DNA from: Caldisericaceae bacterium
Lineage (GTDB): Bacteria; Caldisericota; Caldisericia; Caldisericales; Caldisericaceae
Direction of reading: 5' to 3'
Assembly: GCA_026987225.1 (NCBI GenBank)
Contig: JALSNB010000223.1
Coordinates: 1 to 9,405 of the forward strand
Length of the DNA stretch: 9,405 bases
Shown one piece after another: positions 6,027-9,405 of this stretch; within the stretch, counting starts at the first letter, position 1, and each line of letters starts with the position of its first letter. The notes beneath the pieces were generated by a model. That model searched no databases, had not been told where the DNA came from, and saw only the letters and a list, made by a program, of their open reading frames with translations. Both the position numbers and the translations under genes were made by a program.

Positions 6027-6776
6027 ATGGATATAAAAGAGCTATTCGTTTTTGACCTTATCGGAACATTCGCTCACTTTAGAAAGTATTATACGAATTC
6101 GAGCTCGCTTTCGTACACATTCCCCCCGAGAACGGTGATTACAGGTATAATAGCCGCCGCACTTGGCATGGACAGGGATTCTTACTATTCCGAATTCTCC
6201 GTTGACAAATGTAAGTTGGCCGTATCGGTGCTTTCTCCCGTGAGGAAAAGCATCCATACGGTAAACTACCTTTATGTGAAGAATTTGGGAGAACTCACGG
6301 GAAAGAGCGGCCATACGCAGGTTCCGGTGGAAATAGTGTTTCCCAAGAAAGGCAGCGAAATCAGGTACAGAGTGTACTTTTACCACAGGGAAGAAGCTAT
6401 TGTAAAAGCCCTTAAACAGAGGATAGAGCGCCCCATATACCCTATCTATTTCGGAATCAGCGAATTCATAGCAAAAGGAGAGAAAGTGGGAGATGCGAGT
6501 GCGGAGGAACTTGTTTCCGATTTACCTGTTTCCGTAAACAGCGTGCTGAATCTTGATTTTACGCAAGAAAACGGGCTTGTTTTGCGTGAAAAAGAAAAAG
6601 TCCTGAGGTATATATCGGAAGTAATGCCGTTGGAATTCGATACGCACAGGCGTCTTGTCAAAAAAGCAAAGTTTGTTTACGAGGTTTCCCACGAGCCGGT
6701 TATTGCAAAATTGAAAGTTCCTTACTACAGAGTGAGCTACCTGGGCAAAACGGACAACATATTGTTTATGAGCTGA
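6027..6776 (+). CDS. cas5: Cascade subunit Cas5 (type I-B)
   Basis: Cas5 caps the 5' handle of the crRNA in Cascade and contacts Cas8b and the first Cas7. The 249-residue protein begins with the ferredoxin-like Cas5 signature FDLIGTFAHFRKYYTNSSSL, then SYTFPPRTVITGIIAAALG (about 30-48), the region conserved in type I-B Cas5. HTQVPVEIVFPK and YPIYFGISEFIA follow, also typical. Catalytic activity is not expected, since Cas6 is present as the processing nuclease. GGAG stands six bases before the ATG. The gene follows cas7 by 11 bp and precedes cas3 by a single base, so it belongs to the same transcript. No unusual feature is seen. Confidence 0.93.
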   Translation: MDIKELFVFDLIGTFAHFRKYYTNSSSLSYTFPPRTVITGIIAAALGMDRDSYYSEFSVDKCKLAVSVLSPVRKSIHTVNYLYVKNLGELTGKSGHTQVPVEIVFPKKGSEIRYRVYFYHREEAIVKALKQRIERPIYPIYFGISEFIAKGEKVGDASAEELVSDLPVSVNSVLNLDFTQENGLVLREKEKVLRYISEVMPLEFDTHRRLVKKAKFVYEVSHEPVIAKLKVPYYRVSYLGKTDNILFMS

Positions 6777-6777
6777 T

Positions 6778-9129
6778 ATGGTGTTTAAGTCCCACCCGGA
6801 TAAGATTTTAATAGAACACCTCAGGGAAGTTTCCGAACTTTCGAAAATTAACAACCCCGAGGAAAAATTAAAATATATATCTTATGTGGTTGGGGCTTTG
6901 CATGATTTCGGCAAATATACTTCTTTTTTTCAGAATCACCTTAGCGGTGGAGAAGGTGGGTTAAAGTCCCACCATTCTTTTATTTCCGCACTTTTCACGT
7001 ATTATGTTTTGCGCCAAAAGTATAAAGACGGCTTTCTTCCCCTAACGGGCTTTGTTGCCGTAGTGTCACATCACACTTCGTTGCCGAACGTTAATAAATT
7101 CGGTGAACTTGTAAAACTGTGCAACGGTTTTTCAAATACGAATCAACTGGTAAATTTGCACGAAGAAGTTTCGGTTTTGCAGGAACAGATAAGTGATGTT
7201 TTGAAAAACAGAGCGATTATTGAGAAAGAACTTACCTCTTTAAACATAGGGCTAAAAACGGATATTAGCGAGTTTTACGATAAAATCAACAGCATAATCT
7301 GTTCGATAGCGAAAGACGCCCATAGAAGAGTACGCATGCGTGATACTGACTACACGGATCTTTACCTTATTTTTTCCTCTCTGATCGATGCGGATAAAAG
7401 AAGCGCCGGAAATGTCAGCTCGAGAACTCGTTATGAAATTCCAGCCGATATTGTGGATAGATACAGAGAAAAGAAGTTTTCCAATGTGCCGAAAAACAGA
7501 ATGAATGTTATAAGAGACGCTCTGTATAACGATGTTATTTCAAAAATTTCCGTTATTTCGCCATCTACCGATAAAATTTTTTCCATTACCGCTCCTACCG
7601 GCTCCGCCAAAACGCTTGCCTCTTTGTCGTTTGCCCTGAAGTTAAGAAAAAAGATAGAAGAAGAAAAGGGATACATTCCCAGAATAATATACTCTCTTCC
7701 GTTCATATCGATTATAAGGCAAAATTTTTCTGTTTTTGAAAACATACTCCTTTCCGAATTGGGAGAAGAATATAAAAACAATAAAAGTGCATATTTGATA
7801 GCACATCACCACATTGCACCGGTAAAATTTACGGAGAATTCCGAAGAGAAAAGCCTTGACGAATCGCTGATGTACATTGAATCGTGGGATAGCGAGATTA
7901 TAGTTACGACATTTGTTCAACTTTTACACAGCATCATCGCGTCAAAAAATTCTTTTTTAAAAAAGTATCACAATATTTACGGAAGCATTGTTATCCTCGA
8001 CGAAGTGCAGAACATTCCTGCGGAATATTGGAAACTCGTAGGGAACGTCCTTACGTTGCTTACCGAAAAACTTAATTGCACGGTTGTTCTTATGACTGCG
8101 ACAAAACCTTTGATATTCGATAAAACGTTTGAACTCGCCGAACATGCTGACGAATTCTTTGAAGAAATGAACAGGATGCGTTTTTGTGTGGATACCGTTA
8201 AAAGGAAAGAAGAGGAAGTTTTCGGAGACATACTGAGTAAAATGAAAGAAGAAAAATCGTACCTTGCCGTTTTTAATACGATTAAAAGCTCCGGAAATTT
8301 TTACAAGTTTGTAAAAGAAAACGCACCGTTTGACATTATGCCGTACTCCGAATGTTCCGATATTAATACTGATGGTAAGCGCATGCTCTTCTACTTATCT
8401 TCGCAAATTACGCCGTATCAAAGGAAAATCAGAGTGGAAAAAATTGAAAATGCCCTAAAGAGCGGTTTAAAACCGATACTCGTTTCAACACAGGTTGTTG
8501 AAGCCGGCGTGGATGTTGATTTTGATGTTGTGTTCAGAGATATTGCACCTCTCGATTCTATCGTTCAAGTGGCCGGGCGATGTAACAGAGAATGGAAAAT
8601 TGGCAAAGGTACGGGATACGTATTCAGAATTGACAGCCTCGCAAGTTATGTTTATAAAAAAATCCTGCCGAACATTACATTGGATTTGCTTAAAGGAAAA
8701 ACAGAACTGGAAGAGCCCGAATTTTCGGAACTTATAAACGAATTTTTTAAGAACGTCAAAGAGCGGGCCGTGGGAACGGAATCAGACGAATTCTTAGAAG
8801 CACTTGAAAAGCTGGATTTTGAAAAAGTCGGGAAATTCAAGGTAATCGACGAGGATCAAAAGCAGAGCGTTTTTGTTGCCGTAAATGATGAGGCGGAAGC
8901 TTTTATAACCGAATTTATTAAAGATATTAGTGCTGCTAAAGATTCCCTTGACAGGCGTAAAATATATCTTGCAAACAAGCAGAGGCTTAATCTCTTTACC
9001 GTAAACGTGCGAAAGGATAATTTGCCCGCTCTTGAAAACGGTTTTTATATAGTTCATCACGATCAGTTGAATGAATATTACGATATGGAAACCGGATACA
9101 TAGACAAGGTAAAAAACGCTATATGGTAA
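6778..9129 (+). CDS. cas3: CRISPR-associated helicase-nuclease Cas3 (HD nuclease fused to DExD/H helicase)
   Basis: Cas3 is recruited by target-bound Cascade, nicks the displaced strand, then unwinds and degrades it. The 783-residue protein has both modules. The N-terminal HD nuclease shows H14, H42-D43 (ALHDFGK), H65-H66, H98-H99 (VVSHHT), and LIDADKR. The superfamily 2 helicase has Walker A APTGSAKT (272-279, K278), DEVQ (408-411) in place of the commoner DEVH/DEAH, motif III TAT (440-442), and motif VI QVAGRCNRE (597-605) preceded by STQVVEAGVDVDFDVVFRDI. All key metal and ATP residues appear intact. The ATG lies one base after the cas5 stop with no clear Shine-Dalgarno site, which points to translational coupling. 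The second codon, GTG at 6781, is an alternative start. It overlaps cas4 by 7 bp. Confidence 0.96.
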   Translation: MVFKSHPDKILIEHLREVSELSKINNPEEKLKYISYVVGALHDFGKYTSFFQNHLSGGEGGLKSHHSFISALFTYYVLRQKYKDGFLPLTGFVAVVSHHTSLPNVNKFGELVKLCNGFSNTNQLVNLHEEVSVLQEQISDVLKNRAIIEKELTSLNIGLKTDISEFYDKINSIICSIAKDAHRRVRMRDTDYTDLYLIFSSLIDADKRSAGNVSSRTRYEIPADIVDRYREKKFSNVPKNRMNVIRDALYNDVISKISVISPSTDKIFSITAPTGSAKTLASLSFALKLRKKIEEEKGYIPRIIYSLPFISIIRQNFSVFENILLSELGEEYKNNKSAYLIAHHHIAPVKFTENSEEKSLDESLMYIESWDSEIIVTTFVQLLHSIIASKNSFLKKYHNIYGSIVILDEVQNIPAEYWKLVGNVLTLLTEKLNCTVVLMTATKPLIFDKTFELAEHADEFFEEMNRMRFCVDTVKRKEEEVFGDILSKMKEEKSYLAVFNTIKSSGNFYKFVKENAPFDIMPYSECSDINTDGKRMLFYLSSQITPYQRKIRVEKIENALKSGLKPILVSTQVVEAGVDVDFDVVFRDIAPLDSIVQVAGRCNREWKIGKGTGYVFRIDSLASYVYKKILPNITLDLLKGKTELEEPEFSELINEFFKNVKERAVGTESDEFLEALEKLDFEKVGKFKVIDEDQKQSVFVAVNDEAEAFITEFIKDISAAKDSLDRRKIYLANKQRLNLFTVNVRKDNLPALENGFYIVHHDQLNEYYDMETGYIDKVKNAIW

Positions 9130-9405
9130 AAATAACAGGAACTCTTGTATGGTATTACTTCGTTTGCAAAAGAGAAGTGTGGCTAATGAAACACGAAATT
9201 ACTCCTTATGAAGATTTTGACCTTTTGGAATTCGGACGGGCTATCCACGAGGGGAGTTATAAGAGGGAGAAAAAGGAATTTCTGTTTGATACGATAAAAA
9301 TAGATCTGATTAAATTTAAAGGGAAAACGACAATTATCGGTGAAATCAAAAAATCTTCCTCATATTTGTTGCCTGCAAAAATGCAACTCTTGTTTTATAT
9401 GTACC
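9123..9405 (+). CDS. cas4: CRISPR-associated exonuclease Cas4, N-terminal part, cut by the window edge
   Basis: Cas4 is a RecB-like iron-sulphur nuclease that trims and orients prespacers by their PAM before integration with Cas1-Cas2. The first 94 codons are visible and read off the right end; a complete protein is usually 160-200 residues. The frame begins MVKITGTLVWYYFVCKREVW, with C15 as the first cluster cysteine. GRAIHEGSYKREKKEF follows, with H42. The PD-(D/E)XK active site is D61 (KIDLI) and E74-I-K76 (GEIKKSS), followed by QLLFY (88-92), the QhxxY motif. The ATG at 9123 overlaps the end of cas3 by 7 bp; the only purine-rich stretch, AAGG near 9106-9109, is rather far away, so coupling to cas3 is likely. 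The C-terminal cysteines and the expected cas1 and cas2 lie outside the window. Confidence 0.93.
   Translation, partial: MVKITGTLVWYYFVCKREVWLMKHEITPYEDFDLLEFGRAIHEGSYKREKKEFLFDTIKIDLIKFKGKTTIIGEIKKSSSYLLPAKMQLLFYMY

Noticed and set aside
6787..6973. The 10-mer AAGTCCCACC occurs twice (6787-6796 and 6964-6973), suggesting a CRISPR-like repeat.
   Set aside because: Both copies encode KSH-type stretches of Cas3 in the same frame, there is no further copy or regular spacing, and flanking bases differ. It is most likely coincidence within coding sequence.
8495..8737. An 80-codon plus-strand frame inside cas3.
   Set aside because: It is an out-of-frame shadow over helicase motifs V-VI of cas3, with no recognisable protein features.
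9123..9405. A search for CRISPR repeats, cas1 or cas2 near the right edge and in intergenic gaps.
   Set aside because: No direct repeat of 25-37 bases is seen anywhere, and the sequence stops inside cas4, so the array and adaptation genes are simply outside the window.

Overview
The window carries two divergently transcribed gene blocks. It comes from an AT-rich bacterium with strong Shine-Dalgarno sites (AGGAGG-type) and frequent ATA and AGA/AGG codons. The cas proteins resemble those of Thermotoga-type I-B systems (a TM1802-like Cas8), so a Thermotogota or Firmicutes-like host is plausible. No rRNA or other decisive marker is present, so this placement is tentative.

Left block (minus strand, positions 2101 down to 1): a GntR/HutC-family repressor, a BadF/NagK-type amino-sugar kinase (MurK-like) and the N-terminal half of MurQ, the N-acetylmuramic acid 6-phosphate etherase. 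The genes are 1 bp apart or overlapping and read from a near-consensus promoter (TTGACA, 16 bp, TATAAT). Together they look like a peptidoglycan amino-sugar salvage operon: the kinase makes MurNAc-6-P, MurQ removes the lactyl ether to give GlcNAc-6-P, and the GntR protein senses the sugar.

Middle (2055-2179): a 125-bp divergent intergenic region. It has the gntR promoter, a weaker candidate cas promoter on the other strand, nested inverted repeats between the two -35 boxes, and a 10-bp direct repeat next to cas6.

Right block (plus strand, 2180 to the right edge): a type I-B CRISPR-Cas operon in the order cas6, cas8b (with an internal in-frame start for the small subunit Cas11b), cas7, cas5, cas3, cas4 (cut by the window end). 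Cas6 would cut the crRNA precursor, Cas8b/Cas11b/Cas7/Cas5 with Cas6 would form Cascade, Cas3 would unwind and degrade the target, and Cas4 would act in spacer acquisition. cas1, cas2 and the repeat array are not in the window and would be expected beyond the right edge. All catalytic and binding motifs inspected are intact, so the interference module looks functional.

I see no wholly new system. The points most worth a second look are the internal cas11b start with its own AGGAGG, the shared regulatory region between the amino-sugar regulator and the cas operon, a compositional break inside cas7, and a short leader ORF plus hairpin just before cas8b.
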